Origin: Pseudanabaena mucicola str. Chao 1806
GTDB lineage: Bacteria; Cyanobacteriota; Cyanobacteriia; Pseudanabaenales; Pseudanabaenaceae
Direction: 5' to 3'
NCBI RefSeq assembly: GCF_030323025.1
Contig: NZ_CP097329.1
Span: 2,263,001 to 2,327,000, forward strand
DNA: 64,000 nucleotides
Shown: positions 17,714-27,961 of the stretch, piece by piece
How positions within the stretch are numbered: position 1 is the stretch's first letter
Layout of the letters: each line of letters opens with the position of its first letter
Translations under genes and position numbers: made by a program
Notes under the pieces: model-generated
The model's database searches: none
Told to the model about the DNA's origin: nothing
Seen by the model: the letters and a program-made list of their open reading frames with translations, nothing else

Positions 17714-19459
17714 TTGAAACAAAAATCTTCAAAGCGATCGTCGTATTGGCAGATGCGGGATTACGTGTATCCCCAGCGTTTTCTGATCGCTAAAGCCTTT
17801 TTATGCACCTTAGTCTTTATCGGCACAATGCCTCTCCTTGCAGAATTACTGAGGCGTGTCGCGCCAGCTTTGGGTAAAGGCGATGTGAATGGCATTTTGC
17901 AACTCTCGGCTTTCACTGTAGTCATGTTTATATTTCGGGGCTTGGGGCAGTATGGGCAAGACTCGATGATGTCGCAAGCGGCTCTAAACGCAGCAAGGGA
18001 TCTGCGCGTTGATGTCTATACCCATTTGCAAACCCTTGATCTGGATTATTTTGCCGAATCGCGAACTGGTGACTTGTCCTATCGCCTCACCGAGGATATT
18101 GATCGCATTGGTGAGGTCATCGGCAAATTCTTTCATCAATTTGTGCCGTCAGTATTGCAATTGATTTTTGTGCTGGCGTACATGATCTATTTGAATTGGA
18201 TTTTGACGCTGTCTACGCTAGCAGTCGCACCTTTAATTGCTTTGCTAATCGCATGGTTTGGCGAAAGGATGTTAAGTCTTAGCCGCCGCAGTCAAGCTCA
18301 AGTCTCTAATCTCGCGGCGCTGCTGTCCGAAATTTTTAGCGGGATTCGCCTTGTGCGTGCCTTTGCCACCGAATCCTATGAAATCGCAAGGTTCAAAGAG
18401 GAAGCGGATCTTAATAGCCGCCGCAAATATGCCGCCGATCGCGTTAGAGCGATTCAATATCCCGTCGTTGGTTTTTTGGAAGCCGCAGGAATTTGCTTCT
18501 TGTTTTTATTGGCAGGTTGGTTAATTGCTAACAATTGGTTGCAACCAGAAGAGTTTGTTGCTTTTGGTACAGGTGTGGCTTTATTGATTGATCCCATTTC
18601 TAATACCACCAATAGCTACAACGAACTCAAGCAAGCGGAAGCTTCCGTCGATCGCATTTTCGAGATGTTTGAAATTCAGCCTGTCGTTACCGAGAAGCCC
18701 AATGCGATCGCCCTTCCTGAAGTTACAGGCAAAGTGGAATATATTAACGTGGGCTTCCATTATCAAAGCGATCGCCCAGTGTTGACAGATATTAATCTTG
18801 TCGCCAATAAAGGCGAAGCGATCGCCTTGGTCGGTGCATCAGGTGCAGGAAAATCCACCTTGATGAGTCTCTTGATGCGGTTCCATGATGTCAAGTCTGG
18901 ACAGATTCTCATTGATGGCTATGACATTCGCGATATCCAAATCAAAAGCCTGCGCCGTCAGTTAGCTCTTGTGCCGCAGGAAAACATTCTCTTCTCAGGA
19001 ACCGTTGCCTCGAATATTGCTTTCGGTCAGAAGGATTATGATACTCAAGCAGTAGAGAATGCGGCAAAAATTGCCAATGCCCATGATTTCATTATGGAAC
19101 TTCCTCAAGGTTACGATACTTGGGTGGGAGAGCGTGGGGTGAATCTCTCTGGTGGTCAGCGTCAACGGATTTCCATCGCTAGAGCCGTTCTCCATAACCC
19201 CAAGATTCTAATTCTCGATGAAGCAACTTCGGCGCTCGACACAGAATCCGAAAGCCTTGTCCAAGAAGCATTACAGCGCTTAATGCAAGGTCGCACCGTA
19301 TTCATCATCGCCCACCGCTTAGCAACCATTAGAAATAGCGATCGCATCATCGTTTTAGAACAAGGTCAAATCGTAGAATCAGGAACTCACGATGAACTGC
19401 TACAAAAGTCAGGACGCTACGCTCAATTGCATTCTCGCCAGTTTGATATGATTGGATAA
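17714..19459 (+). CDS. ABC exporter, fused membrane and ATPase domains (MsbA-like)
   Basis: The protein of about 581 residues has an N-terminal six-span ABC type 1 exporter domain (about 20-310). The ATPase domain has Walker A GASGAGKST, signature LSGGQRQR and Walker B ILILDEATSALD, with the switch His in IIAHRL. Such homodimers flip lipids or pump amphiphiles out. Its place after the lipid operon makes a lipid flippase attractive but unproved. The TTG at 17714 starts the longest frame; the first ATG (17753) begins MRDYVYPQRF and could be the true start. Confidence 0.85.
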   Translation: MKQKSSKRSSYWQMRDYVYPQRFLIAKAFLCTLVFIGTMPLLAELLRRVAPALGKGDVNGILQLSAFTVVMFIFRGLGQYGQDSMMSQAALNAARDLRVDVYTHLQTLDLDYFAESRTGDLSYRLTEDIDRIGEVIGKFFHQFVPSVLQLIFVLAYMIYLNWILTLSTLAVAPLIALLIAWFGERMLSLSRRSQAQVSNLAALLSEIFSGIRLVRAFATESYEIARFKEEADLNSRRKYAADRVRAIQYPVVGFLEAAGICFLFLLAGWLIANNWLQPEEFVAFGTGVALLIDPISNTTNSYNELKQAEASVDRIFEMFEIQPVVTEKPNAIALPEVTGKVEYINVGFHYQSDRPVLTDINLVANKGEAIALVGASGAGKSTLMSLLMRFHDVKSGQILIDGYDIRDIQIKSLRRQLALVPQENILFSGTVASNIAFGQKDYDTQAVENAAKIANAHDFIMELPQGYDTWVGERGVNLSGGQRQRISIARAVLHNPKILILDEATSALDTESESLVQEALQRLMQGRTVFIIAHRLATIRNSDRIIVLEQGQIVESGTHDELLQKSGRYAQLHSRQFDMIG

Positions 19460-19585
19460 ATCTTGATGATGCAAATGAAAACCTTGAAAGTGTCAATTTT
19501 GTCGAATTTCTATAAATTTTATCAATAAAATCTATGGTTTATTAATAATTTGGCTATACTCATAAGCAACTTTCAAGCAGTATGT

Positions 19586-20326
19586 ATGTCCTATCAACCT
19601 CCTAACAATAACCAAAACTGGCTTTATTTTGCTTTTGGTGCGGGCGCTACTCTCGTTTTGGGCGCGATCATATTTATTGTTCCAAATCTAGTGAAATCAT
19701 CCCAAAATCCAAGTTCTGGAACTTGGAAGGTAGAAGCTAATGGCGTACCTTCAGGCTCTCAAGCTATTACAATTGTGATTGCTCCTGACGGAAAAATTAC
19801 TGCTTTGAACCCTCAAAATGAAAAAGAAGCGATTGAGGTAGGTAAGATCACTAAAGTATCTGATGTTGCCACCTTACCCGAAGGCGCAAAGGTGCAGTCA
19901 AATCCTTTCGCTAATCAAGCCAATAGAGCAAGGCAATCAGAAGCCAAAACTTACGTTGGCTCTATGAATAGAGGACAACAAGCATATTTTCTTGAAAAGG
20001 TAAAATGGGCAAAAACAATTGATGAGATTGGATTAGGAATTAAGTCTGAAACTGAGAACTATCGCTACAGTGTTCAGACTATTGATTCTATTAAGACTGT
20101 CAATACTAAGAACTATCCAGGCATTACAGTTCAGACTGGAATCGCTAAAAAAGAAGGACTTAGAAGTTATTTGGGTGCTGTATATCTATCTGGTTCTTCA
20201 ACTAATGATCTCACCACAATAGCTATTTTGTGCGAATCAAACGAGCCAACAATCAAGGAAGCAGGAATGCCAAAATTTGATGGAAAAGCATTGCAATGTC
20301 CTGATGGTTATACATCTCTAAATTAG
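19586..20326 (+). CDS. Type IV pilin-like G/H family protein
   Basis: The 246-residue protein (ATG 19586; an in-frame TTG at 19550 is less likely) has a short proline/asparagine-rich N-terminus (SYQPPNNNQN). One membrane span (about 11-35) and an extracytoplasmic domain follow. The C-terminal half contains SEAKTYVGSMNRGQQAYFLE and LGIKSETENYRYS, the hallmark of the cyanobacterial 'pilin-like G/H' domain. There is no prepilin peptidase site, so it is not a standard pilin. A Cys pair (CESNE...LQCPDGY) may form a disulfide. The Uma2 gene follows after 9 bp. Confidence 0.75.
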   Translation: MSYQPPNNNQNWLYFAFGAGATLVLGAIIFIVPNLVKSSQNPSSGTWKVEANGVPSGSQAITIVIAPDGKITALNPQNEKEAIEVGKITKVSDVATLPEGAKVQSNPFANQANRARQSEAKTYVGSMNRGQQAYFLEKVKWAKTIDEIGLGIKSETENYRYSVQTIDSIKTVNTKNYPGITVQTGIAKKEGLRSYLGAVYLSGSSTNDLTTIAILCESNEPTIKEAGMPKFDGKALQCPDGYTSLN

Positions 20327-20335
20327 GAGCCTTCT

Positions 20336-21040
20336 ATGTCTCCCTATCTGCTCAAAAAGCTAAATCTAATTCATAAGAATCTGCCATCCTCTGAAGAATT
20401 GCCAGATTCCGACGAAATGCCTGTGGATAATCAATTACAAGATCTATTGCCGCACCTGCTGCTCAGCGTCCTAGCCACTATTTGGGCTGAGCGCATGGAT
20501 TGGTATTTTGGTGTGGATATGGGAATTTATTACGAGCCTGATCAGCCAGCGATCGTTCCTGATGCATTTTTGGCGTTGGGTGTGGAGCGCATTATTAACG
20601 ATGGGTTACGTCTTAGCTATGTACTTTGGGAAGAAGAACAGTTACCAATTCTGACTTTAGAAGTTGTTTCTCGCAAATATCGTAATGAATATAGTGACAA
20701 AAAGGATTTCTATGCAGATTTAGGTATTCTCTATTACGTCATTTACAATCCCTATCGCCGCCGCTTGCCTAGTTTTGAAGTTTATAAACTGGTCGGAAAT
20801 CACTACGAAAAATTGCAAGGCAAATCGAAACAAGAACCGATTTGGCTACCAGAAATTGGATTAGCGATTGGAGTCGAACATGGCAATTATCAAGGTATTG
20901 AGCGTGAATGGGTTTATTGGTACAACGCATCAGGCGATCGCTACCTCACCCCCGAAGAGACAAACCTCCAGCTAAGACAAAAAAATCAAAAATACGAGGA
21001 TATGCTGCGATCGCTAGGAGTTGATCCTGATGCGATCTAA
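20336..21040 (+). CDS. Uma2-family (DUF820) putative endonuclease
   Basis: The 234-residue protein has the PD-(D/E)XK-type Uma2 core: IVPDAFLALGVE, LPILTLEVVS and KKDFYADLGILYYVIYNPYRR. Its C-terminal tail is charged (LRQKNQKYEDMLRSLGVDPDAI). Uma2 proteins are very abundant in cyanobacteria; a nuclease fold is established but the role is unknown. The E-x-K of the core is E-V-V here, so catalysis is uncertain. It is translated just after the pilin-like gene. Confidence 0.8.
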   Translation: MSPYLLKKLNLIHKNLPSSEELPDSDEMPVDNQLQDLLPHLLLSVLATIWAERMDWYFGVDMGIYYEPDQPAIVPDAFLALGVERIINDGLRLSYVLWEEEQLPILTLEVVSRKYRNEYSDKKDFYADLGILYYVIYNPYRRRLPSFEVYKLVGNHYEKLQGKSKQEPIWLPEIGLAIGVEHGNYQGIEREWVYWYNASGDRYLTPEETNLQLRQKNQKYEDMLRSLGVDPDAI

Positions 21041-21177
21041 ACCCAATTTCTCAAATTACAGGTTTATCGATCAATGAGTTAGAAGCTTTAAAAGCCTCAA
21101 ACCTATAGCGTAGTATTATTAAGACCTTGTGATTTCACAGATTTATAGTTAACAAAAATTTTAAGTAACTTTTTAGA

Positions 21178-22386
21178 ATGTCTCTAAACCAGCCCAATTT
21201 TGCAACCCTATTAGAACGCGGTGTTGTTGAAATATTTCCCAATAATGAATCCGAAAACTTGCGCGATCGCCTTCAAAAGAGAGATCGCCCTCTCCGCATT
21301 AAATTAGGTATCGATCCCACCCGTCCCGACTTGCACCTCGGACATACCGTTGCCCTGCGGAAACTGCGCCAATTTCAAGATGCAGGACATAAGGCAGTAT
21401 TAATTATTGGTGACTTCACGGCTCAAATCGGCGATCCCACAGGACGCTCCGAAGCAAGACCTCGCCTCACCCCTGAAGAAGTTGCCTATAATGCCGAAAC
21501 CTATTTAGATCAAGCCAAGAAAATTCTCGACTTTTCCAGCGATCGCTTTGAGTTACGCCGCAATGGTGAATGGCTAAATAAACTCGATTTGCAGCAAATT
21601 ATTACTTTGCAAGCGAGTATGACCGTCGGTCAGATGCTTGCCAAAGAAGGATTTAGCGATCGCTACGAAAAGGGCAATCCAATTTACCTGCATGAATTTC
21701 TGTACCCACTTTTGCAAGGCTATGACTCCGTAGCGATCGATGCCGATGTGGAGTTAGGTGGCACTGATCAAAAGTTTAATATTCTCGTCGGGCGTGATCT
21801 TCAATTAAATGACCCTCATCGCCAAGGTAAACCTGCCCAATTTGGACTATTACTACCCTTGCTGGTTGGCTTAGATGGTGTTCAAAAAATGTCTAAATCC
21901 CTTGGTAATTATGTTGGACTCACCGATGAGCCGTTGAATATGTACTCCAAACTCGAAAAAGTCCCCGATCCCCTAGTTGATAAATATTTCGAGCTACTCA
22001 CCGATATCGATCTCGCTACGCTGCCCGAAAATCCTCGTGAAAAGCAAAAACAACTGGCCCTTACCATTACTAGCCAGTACCATAGCCCTGAAGCAGCCCT
22101 CCAAGCCCAACAGGATGCCGAAAAAATTGTCCTTGCGGGTAATACGACCGATCTCGGTGATATTCCTGAGTTTGATCTAGCGCAAATTAATTTTCCTGCT
22201 CCCTTGCATTACTTAGTTAAAGCATCAGGACTCTGTAAAAGTAATAGTGAAGCCCAAAGCCAAATCAAAAATGGGGCAGTCAAACTCGATGGCGAAAAAT
22301 TAGGCGATCGCACCTTTGCAAATGTTGAAGAATTATCAGGCAAGGTATTGCAAGTCGGTAAGAAAAAATTTTTCCGATTAATCTAA
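21178..22386 (+). CDS. tyrS: Tyrosyl-tRNA synthetase
   Basis: The 402-residue class I synthetase has the HIGH-type motif HLGH (53-56), the KMSKS motif (in [15 protein letters not shown]) and a C-terminal S4 RNA-binding domain (about 340-400). Length and domain order fit the TyrRS form with a HxGH signature. It charges tRNA-Tyr. A family 2 repeat begins 2 bp after the stop codon and supplies the first hairpins downstream, probably acting as terminator. Confidence 0.93.
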   Translation: MSLNQPNFATLLERGVVEIFPNNESENLRDRLQKRDRPLRIKLGIDPTRPDLHLGHTVALRKLRQFQDAGHKAVLIIGDFTAQIGDPTGRSEARPRLTPEEVAYNAETYLDQAKKILDFSSDRFELRRNGEWLNKLDLQQIITLQASMTVGQMLAKEGFSDRYEKGNPIYLHEFLYPLLQGYDSVAIDADVELGGTDQKFNILVGRDLQLNDPHRQGKPAQFGLLLPLLVGLDGVQKMSKSLGNYVGLTDEPLNMYSKLEKVPDPLVDKYFELLTDIDLATLPENPREKQKQLALTITSQYHSPEAALQAQQDAEKIVLAGNTTDLGDIPEFDLAQINFPAPLHYLVKASGLCKSNSEAQSQIKNGAVKLDGEKLGDRTFANVEELSGKVLQVGKKKFFRLI

Positions 22387-22388
22387 TC

Positions 22389-22536
22389 AACGCCAGTTCG
22401 GTTTAAGCAGGCAGATTTTTCAAAGCCCCAAAGTAAAAGCCTTGATTAGCAAGGCTTTTACTTTGGGGCTTTGATAGAGGGTTTGCTACGCAAACCCTCT
22501 ATCAAAGCCAGTTTCAAATTATCTCGAACTCGCGTT
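22389..22536 (-). repeat. Family 2 MITE-like repeat at the tyrS stop
   Basis: About 148 bp, with ends AACGCCAGTTCGGTTTAAGC and AATTATCTCGAACTCGCGTT (inverted). Hairpin one has AGTAAAAGCC...GGCTTTTACT and hairpin two has GAGGGTTTGC...GCAAACCCTC. Unlike the three other copies it lies in reverse orientation relative to its upstream gene. No target duplication is seen. Confidence 0.85.
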
Positions 22537-22542
22537 TTTGCT

Positions 22543-23220
22543 TTACTTGTCCTTTAACTGTTCTCTTAAGGCACGTAGCGCGGAAGAAATGGAGTTAAAT
22601 GTCTCATCTTTCAATAGAGTATTGAGGGTAGCTTGAGCCTGAGCGGCTTCAGGACCTGTCCCATTGGCGGTATTAACCAGTTCATTAACTAATGCATTAA
22701 AAGCTGTAATCGCCTGATAAAACTTAGTTCCATCTACCGCAGCAACTCCAATAGTCTCCGAAGGTGTTGCTTCATTGCCAAAAGGAATCAACAAGGTTAG
22801 TGCTGCAACCAATTGTCTTGCAGGTCTGCCATCACTCAAATCTAGTCCTAGGCTCGTTAACTTATTCACTAAGTTGACTTGAGACTTTTCAATTTCAGGA
22901 CTGTTAAAGTTGACTTTGCCCTTGTCGCCTGTGAGCAAAAATACAAAGTCTTTAATGGTTGGGTTGCCTTGAGCTAAGGGATTTAAGACTGGCAAACTAT
23001 TGGCGTTCAGTTCACCGAGAATAAACCTCTGCCCTTCAAGGGTGATAAATACCTTAGTTCTGGACATATTGTCAAACAAACCACCGTCGGGAGCGCCCGA
23101 ACCAAAGTTACTGTACAAAATAGAATTTCCAGGAGCAATAGGTGTGGTTCCTGCAAAAACAGGCGCTATTCCTGCAAAGCAGAGCGAAGAAGCAAGCAGT
23201 GATACAAATGTTTTCTTCAT
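22543..23220 (-). CDS. Exported protein of unknown function
   Basis: The 225-residue protein has a clear signal peptide (MKKTFVSLLASSLCFAGIAPVFAG, cleavage near 23-24). The mature protein is acidic and Ala/Leu-rich with amphipathic helices and no motif I can name. It lies 77 bp downstream of the putative beta-barrel gene on the same strand, so the two may form a secreted pair. A family 2 repeat begins 6 bp beyond its stop. Confidence 0.65.
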   Translation of the reverse strand: MKKTFVSLLASSLCFAGIAPVFAGTTPIAPGNSILYSNFGSGAPDGGLFDNMSRTKVFITLEGQRFILGELNANSLPVLNPLAQGNPTIKDFVFLLTGDKGKVNFNSPEIEKSQVNLVNKLTSLGLDLSDGRPARQLVAALTLLIPFGNEATPSETIGVAAVDGTKFYQAITAFNALVNELVNTANGTGPEAAQAQATLNTLLKDETFNSISSALRALREQLKDK

Positions 23221-23297
23221 ATTGATTGTGGGGCTAGGTTGGATTCAGAGCGATCGCATGTCAGATGGGTGTAGCATTGCCAAGATGCATAGTGAAC

Positions 23298-24488
23298 TTA
23301 CTTACGACCAGTGTAGTTAAAGCCATAGCTAACACCTAAAATTAGCTGATTACCAGCGTCACTATTATTGGTGACATCAGAATAGGTCAGCGTAATATTC
23401 AACGGCACGGTGGGATCGGGCAAAAATCCTACGCCAAAGTTTAAGCCTTGACCAGACCATGCGGTACTAGCTCCCCATTGTGGAGCAAACTGATATCCAA
23501 GGTTAGCAAACACACCGACTCCGCCATTACTCGTAGACTTACGATAAGTACCGCCGCCAACACCCAGAGTTGCAATCAAAGGTTTAGGACTATCTAAATT
23601 TTCGGGATCGGTTAGCTGGGAAATTGTTGCTGTCCCATAAACCGAGGAAGGTGTACCACCTGCATTGGTTCCATAGTTAGCAAAGTTTGTCCAGCCTAAT
23701 GCCACACCAACTTGGCGATAGAAATCTTCGTAAACTATGCGATGCACCTTTAGATCAAAGGAACCATTGGAACCAAAATTACGAATACTGTTGATATTGA
23801 ATACGCCCTCAACGGCAAGATACTTGCTAGCATCGCCTAATCCAGTACCCATTGAGATACTGCCATCAATCGTATTCCGCAATCTACCAGCAGTGGAGCC
23901 AAAAATACCAATAAAGGCATCACCAGTCTCTAAACCAAAACCAACAGGTGTACCCGCATTTAACGATGGTGTATAGATCCGCTTGATCAATACGTTAGTG
24001 GTTTGCGTGGTGATGGGACGAATGAGTAATTGTTGACGGAGCAGGTCAGGTGAGTTAGATATGGTCGTACCTGACTGGGCAACATTTTTAGTTGATTGGG
24101 CAATGTCTGCCAAATTACTATCAAGTTGGGTAGGCAGTGAGATAGAAGAACTAGGCTTAAAAGCAATAGGACTAGCAAAAAGTTCCGCCTGAGTATCTTT
24201 CAGATCCTTAGCAGTATGTGGCAACCTATTGCTTACAGCAGGAGCTTTAGGAACTTTTGCTTGTGCAGTTTTAGATTGTGTTACTTGTTTTTTTGTTGAT
24301 GTAGAGTTGACTACCTTATTTCTGGGAGATCCAGAATTATTGACTTTATCTCTGGTAACTTTCGATGGGTTAGAGATATTGCTTGACTGAGCAAAGACCT
24401 CATTAATTTGCTCGATCACACCCAAACCAATCATTGCTCCTGTGCATACCAGAAGCAATCTCCCAATCGTAAAGCTTCTTTTTAGCAT
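23298..24488 (-). CDS. Putative outer-membrane beta-barrel protein
   Basis: The 396-residue protein has an N-terminal signal (cleavage near EVFAQS, about residue 34). A Ser/Thr/Lys-rich low-complexity linker follows (about 36-150). The C-terminal domain of about 240 residues has many short alternating strands (GFGLETGDAFIGIFG, FANLGYQFAPQWGAS, LGVSYGFNY), typical of a small beta-barrel. It lacks a terminal Phe and an SLH domain, so it is not a standard porin. Its partner may be the exported protein downstream. Confidence 0.6.
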   Translation of the reverse strand: MLKRSFTIGRLLLVCTGAMIGLGVIEQINEVFAQSSNISNPSKVTRDKVNNSGSPRNKVVNSTSTKKQVTQSKTAQAKVPKAPAVSNRLPHTAKDLKDTQAELFASPIAFKPSSSISLPTQLDSNLADIAQSTKNVAQSGTTISNSPDLLRQQLLIRPITTQTTNVLIKRIYTPSLNAGTPVGFGLETGDAFIGIFGSTAGRLRNTIDGSISMGTGLGDASKYLAVEGVFNINSIRNFGSNGSFDLKVHRIVYEDFYRQVGVALGWTNFANYGTNAGGTPSSVYGTATISQLTDPENLDSPKPLIATLGVGGGTYRKSTSNGGVGVFANLGYQFAPQWGASTAWSGQGLNFGVGFLPDPTVPLNITLTYSDVTNNSDAGNQLILGVSYGFNYTGRK

Positions 24489-24730
24489 TTATATTCCTCA
24501 CCCATGAGCTAAATTTGCTGAACTTAACAAAATCGTGCAATCCTAGACTCAAGACATTCAGAGAAATCAACGATTCTCACAAAAACAACACAAAAATGAA
24601 ATATTTTTCGGGGCTTTAGCACGAATTTTTTGCGCCGAAGGCTTTTAATCTTACATTATGATGTCCTTAAATGTCATTAATTTGTTGTTTTTTATCAGAT
24701 TTAATAATTTTAGATTTGTGGAGTTGAATC

Positions 24731-25753
24731 TTGAGTGTAGCTAGGTACTTTACTAAGCGATTGCGGGCTGAGCTAAATGTAGTTATGCGATCGCATCTTG
24801 ATTTAAGAGATTTAAGAGGAGCCAATCTTTTAGTAGCGGTATCTGGTGGACAGGACTCTCTATGTTTAGCTAAAATCCTGTTAATACAGCAGGTAAAATA
24901 CAATTGGAGTCTCACGATTGGACATTGTGATCATCAGTGGCGTAGCGACTCTAGGGCAAATGCTATTCATGTTGAAAACCTTGCAAGGGAATGGGGAATC
25001 CATTTTTGTATGAGGATCGCTGAGACTCCTTCTAAAAGTGAGGCTGAGGCAAGGGAATGGCGCTATGCAAAATTGGTGGAAATGGCGCAGGTCAATCAAT
25101 GTAATTATGTAATGACAGGGCATACCCGTAGCGATCGCGTTGAAACTCTCTTGTATAACTTGATGCGAGGTAGTGGTGCTGATGGATTAGCAGCTTTGGC
25201 TTGGCAGCGATCGCTTACGACTGAGATTAACTTAGTGCGCCCTTTATTAAATGTCAGTCGTTATGAAACCGCAGCATTTTGTCTGGAAAATCAAATTCCT
25301 ATTTGGGAAGATATTACTAATCAAAGTCTCGACTATCGCCGCAATCGTTTACGTTTAGAAACAATTCCCTATTTGCAAGAGCATTTTAATCCCCAGATAG
25401 AAAGAGCAATCGCGCAAACTGCCGAGATTTTGTATAGTGATGTGAGCTATTTAGAGCATCAAGCTCATAAATTTTTTGAAGAAGGGGTCTCTGTAATCTG
25501 GGATGCACATCAACCTAGTTTACAACGTCAACTTTTGCAGCATCAGCCTTTAGCTTTGCAAAGAAGAATCATCAGGCAGTTTCTATCACATTACTTAATC
25601 CATCAGGTAAATTTTGAGGATGTGGAGCGTTTTTTAAAGTTACTAGATGCTCCTAATCGCTCACAGAGTGAACCATTTAAGGGGAACGTTGTGGCTGTTA
25701 TTGAACATCCTTGGATCTATCTTCGCAAAGGAGATAACGCAAGTTCGAGATGA
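24731..25753 (+). CDS. tilS: tRNA(Ile)-lysidine synthetase
   Basis: The 340-residue PP-loop ATPase has SGGQDS (38-43), GHCDHQWRSDS and MTGHTRSDRVETLLYNLMRGSG, the TilS signature. It modifies C34 of the tRNA-Ile CAU anticodon to lysidine so that it reads AUA. The length matches short cyanobacterial forms rather than the longer E. coli protein. The chosen start is TTG 24731, since no in-frame ATG precedes the conserved N-terminus; the first ATG (24785) would cut close to the PP-loop. Confidence 0.88.
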   Translation: MSVARYFTKRLRAELNVVMRSHLDLRDLRGANLLVAVSGGQDSLCLAKILLIQQVKYNWSLTIGHCDHQWRSDSRANAIHVENLAREWGIHFCMRIAETPSKSEAEAREWRYAKLVEMAQVNQCNYVMTGHTRSDRVETLLYNLMRGSGADGLAALAWQRSLTTEINLVRPLLNVSRYETAAFCLENQIPIWEDITNQSLDYRRNRLRLETIPYLQEHFNPQIERAIAQTAEILYSDVSYLEHQAHKFFEEGVSVIWDAHQPSLQRQLLQHQPLALQRRIIRQFLSHYLIHQVNFEDVERFLKLLDAPNRSQSEPFKGNVVAVIEHPWIYLRKGDNASSR

Positions 25754-25810
25754 TTTATACCAAAGTTCAAAGTTATGGCTTTGACTGCGCTCAGCTAGCT
25801 TTAATTAATA

Positions 25811-25838
25811 ACTGATGTTACGTGGAACAAATATCAGT
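25811..25838. repeat. Collapsed family A remnant
   Basis: ACTGATGTTACGTGGAAC is followed almost at once by ATATCAGT, i.e. one terminus joined to the tip of the other with the interior lost. It lies in the convergent gap between tilS and the phosphatase gene. Confidence 0.6.
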
Positions 25839-25861
25839 TATTAACAATTCACATATCTCGA

Positions 25862-27961
25862 TTACTCCCGCTTAAGAATTAATAAAGTAATATCGTCATA
25901 CACCTTCTGTTCACCTATATGTCGCATTACATCGGTGATAATCGCATCTTTAATCTGTTCAGATGGTAAATGCCAATACTGACTAATGACATAACACATG
26001 CGTTCAATGCCATAAATATTTTTATGAATATCATAGGCTTCAGGAATACCGTCCGTATACAATATCACCCCATCACCATGCTGTAGCTCAACTATCACCT
26101 GATTGATAAAAGCAGTAATATCACCATCCAAGGCGATTGGGAATCCCAAATCCATCGTATCAATCCGCTCGATCGCACCAGTCTTACGTACCACAATTGT
26201 TTCTTCATGCTGACCGCTAATGCTGACTTGCCCATTGGCATAATTGAGAATTGATAGTGTTAAACATTTCTCAGAATTAATGCGTTGCACATTTTTATAG
26301 AGAGTGCGATTTAAAATATCCAGAAACCTTACAGGATCTGTTTCACCGCTTTCCTTGAGAGTTCTCACGGCTGTTTGTGTCATCAACATCAAAATGCCAC
26401 TCTCTAGCCCATGTCCTGTCACATCGCCAATCCCCAAGGTGACGACTCCATCACTATTGAGAACTTCATAATAATCTCCCCCAATATCCGCCGCCGCATT
26501 CATATAAGCTGCAATATCTAAGCCTTCTATTTTCAACTCTTTGGCATTGGGTAAAATCATCATCTGCATCTGGCGTACAACATCGATTGCCGACCCTAGT
26601 CGCCAAAAATCTTTATGGAGGTTCTCATTGAGGATAATGATTTCTTGATTGGCGATCGCTAAATCCGCGGTACGCTCTCTAACCTCATCTTCTAAGGTCT
26701 CAAAGTCTTCCTTAAGCTGTGCCGACATCTGATTAAACGCATTGGATAGATCATTGATTTCGGTGATCGCGCTAGGAGCAATCTGTCCGCTTAGATCCCC
26801 CTTGGCTAATCGATTGACAGCTTGACAAACTCGCAAGATCGGGGTGGTAATGAGCTTTGCCGTCAACATCCCTAGTCCAATTACCAAAACTAACGCGACA
26901 ATACTAAGCAACAGAATGTTTTGAGTGTTTTGGTTAATCTGTTCCATAAAATCTGCTTCTGGAAACACTACAACTACTAACCAATCAAGACCTTTGCCAT
27001 CGGAATAAGGCTGAGCCAGTAAATATTGACGTTTTCCATCTATATCAAAAGCAAGTTCGTGCATTCTCCGAATCTGTTTGAAGTCTTCAACCTCTTCCTG
27101 TAAATATTTCACGGCTCTGGCAGTAAGAAGATTTTGGCTTTTGATCGCCTGAATTTGTTGCAAACTTCCATCTGTATCCTTGGTAAGGAAAGAATGTTCG
27201 CCAGTGGAAGTCGCAATCAAAAATCCTTTCTGATCCATCACAAAAACTTGTCCTGTAGGGCTAATCTTCAGACTAGTTAGGAAATCAGTAATTCCTTGTA
27301 GCATAATAAAATTAGAAAATACAGCCACAAGATTTCCCTGTTGGTCATAATATGGCTCTGATGCCACCATTCCTAAATTCCGAATGGTGCGTGAATGGAA
27401 AACCCCTGACCATGATTGTCCATGTTTTTCTGTGGCTGTCTTATACCAAGGGTGAGTACGGGCATCAAAAGTATCAAATTTCTCAAATTTACGGCGATCG
27501 CCTAAATTATCCAGTTGATAGAGGGCTCGATGGGGAACTGTAATCGTGGTTGCTGCGAGCAAGCTACCATCAAATTTACGCCCGACATAGATCGTAGTAC
27601 CATCGGGCTGTCCGACAAAAATCTCCCCTAACATTGGATAAACCTGCAATTGTGCTGCAAAGTAACGCTCTATAGTTTCCTTATCCTCCAGATTAATCTG
27701 CTTAAGCTTTAATGCATTAATGTTGTTTTTGGTGATTTGATAGGAGATTTTTAAATATCCTTCTAAAACTTGGTTAGTTCGGGAAGCCACCTCTGTCCTG
27801 ACTTGACTGGCTAACCGATTTACCGATTCTTGACCATTGCGGTAGGACAAATAACTAACTAATCCAACGACAGCAACAATTTGTAAAATTAACGGTACAA
27901 CTACTGCGATACTAAGCCGAAATTTTAAAGAGCTTTTGTTGACTAGTCTAGTGAAGTTCAT
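25862..27961 (-). CDS. dCache-HAMP-PP2C (SpoIIE/RsbU-type) phosphatase
   Basis: The 699-residue protein has a membrane span at about 18-37, a large periplasmic dCache sensor (about 40-345, with THPWYKTA and MDQKGFLIA) and a second span at about 350-370. A HAMP domain (about 370-425), a coiled linker and a C-terminal PP2C-type phosphatase (GGDYYEVL, GDVTGHGLESG, ILYTDGIPEA) follow. Such enzymes dephosphorylate anti-sigma antagonists with STAS domains. A STAS protein is encoded at 48904-49227 and could be a target, though not adjacent. Confidence 0.87.
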   Translation of the reverse strand: MNFTRLVNKSSLKFRLSIAVVVPLILQIVAVVGLVSYLSYRNGQESVNRLASQVRTEVASRTNQVLEGYLKISYQITKNNINALKLKQINLEDKETIERYFAAQLQVYPMLGEIFVGQPDGTTIYVGRKFDGSLLAATTITVPHRALYQLDNLGDRRKFEKFDTFDARTHPWYKTATEKHGQSWSGVFHSRTIRNLGMVASEPYYDQQGNLVAVFSNFIMLQGITDFLTSLKISPTGQVFVMDQKGFLIATSTGEHSFLTKDTDGSLQQIQAIKSQNLLTARAVKYLQEEVEDFKQIRRMHELAFDIDGKRQYLLAQPYSDGKGLDWLVVVVFPEADFMEQINQNTQNILLLSIVALVLVIGLGMLTAKLITTPILRVCQAVNRLAKGDLSGQIAPSAITEINDLSNAFNQMSAQLKEDFETLEDEVRERTADLAIANQEIIILNENLHKDFWRLGSAIDVVRQMQMMILPNAKELKIEGLDIAAYMNAAADIGGDYYEVLNSDGVVTLGIGDVTGHGLESGILMLMTQTAVRTLKESGETDPVRFLDILNRTLYKNVQRINSEKCLTLSILNYANGQVSISGQHEETIVVRKTGAIERIDTMDLGFPIALDGDITAFINQVIVELQHGDGVILYTDGIPEAYDIHKNIYGIERMCYVISQYWHLPSEQIKDAIITDVMRHIGEQKVYDDITLLILKRE

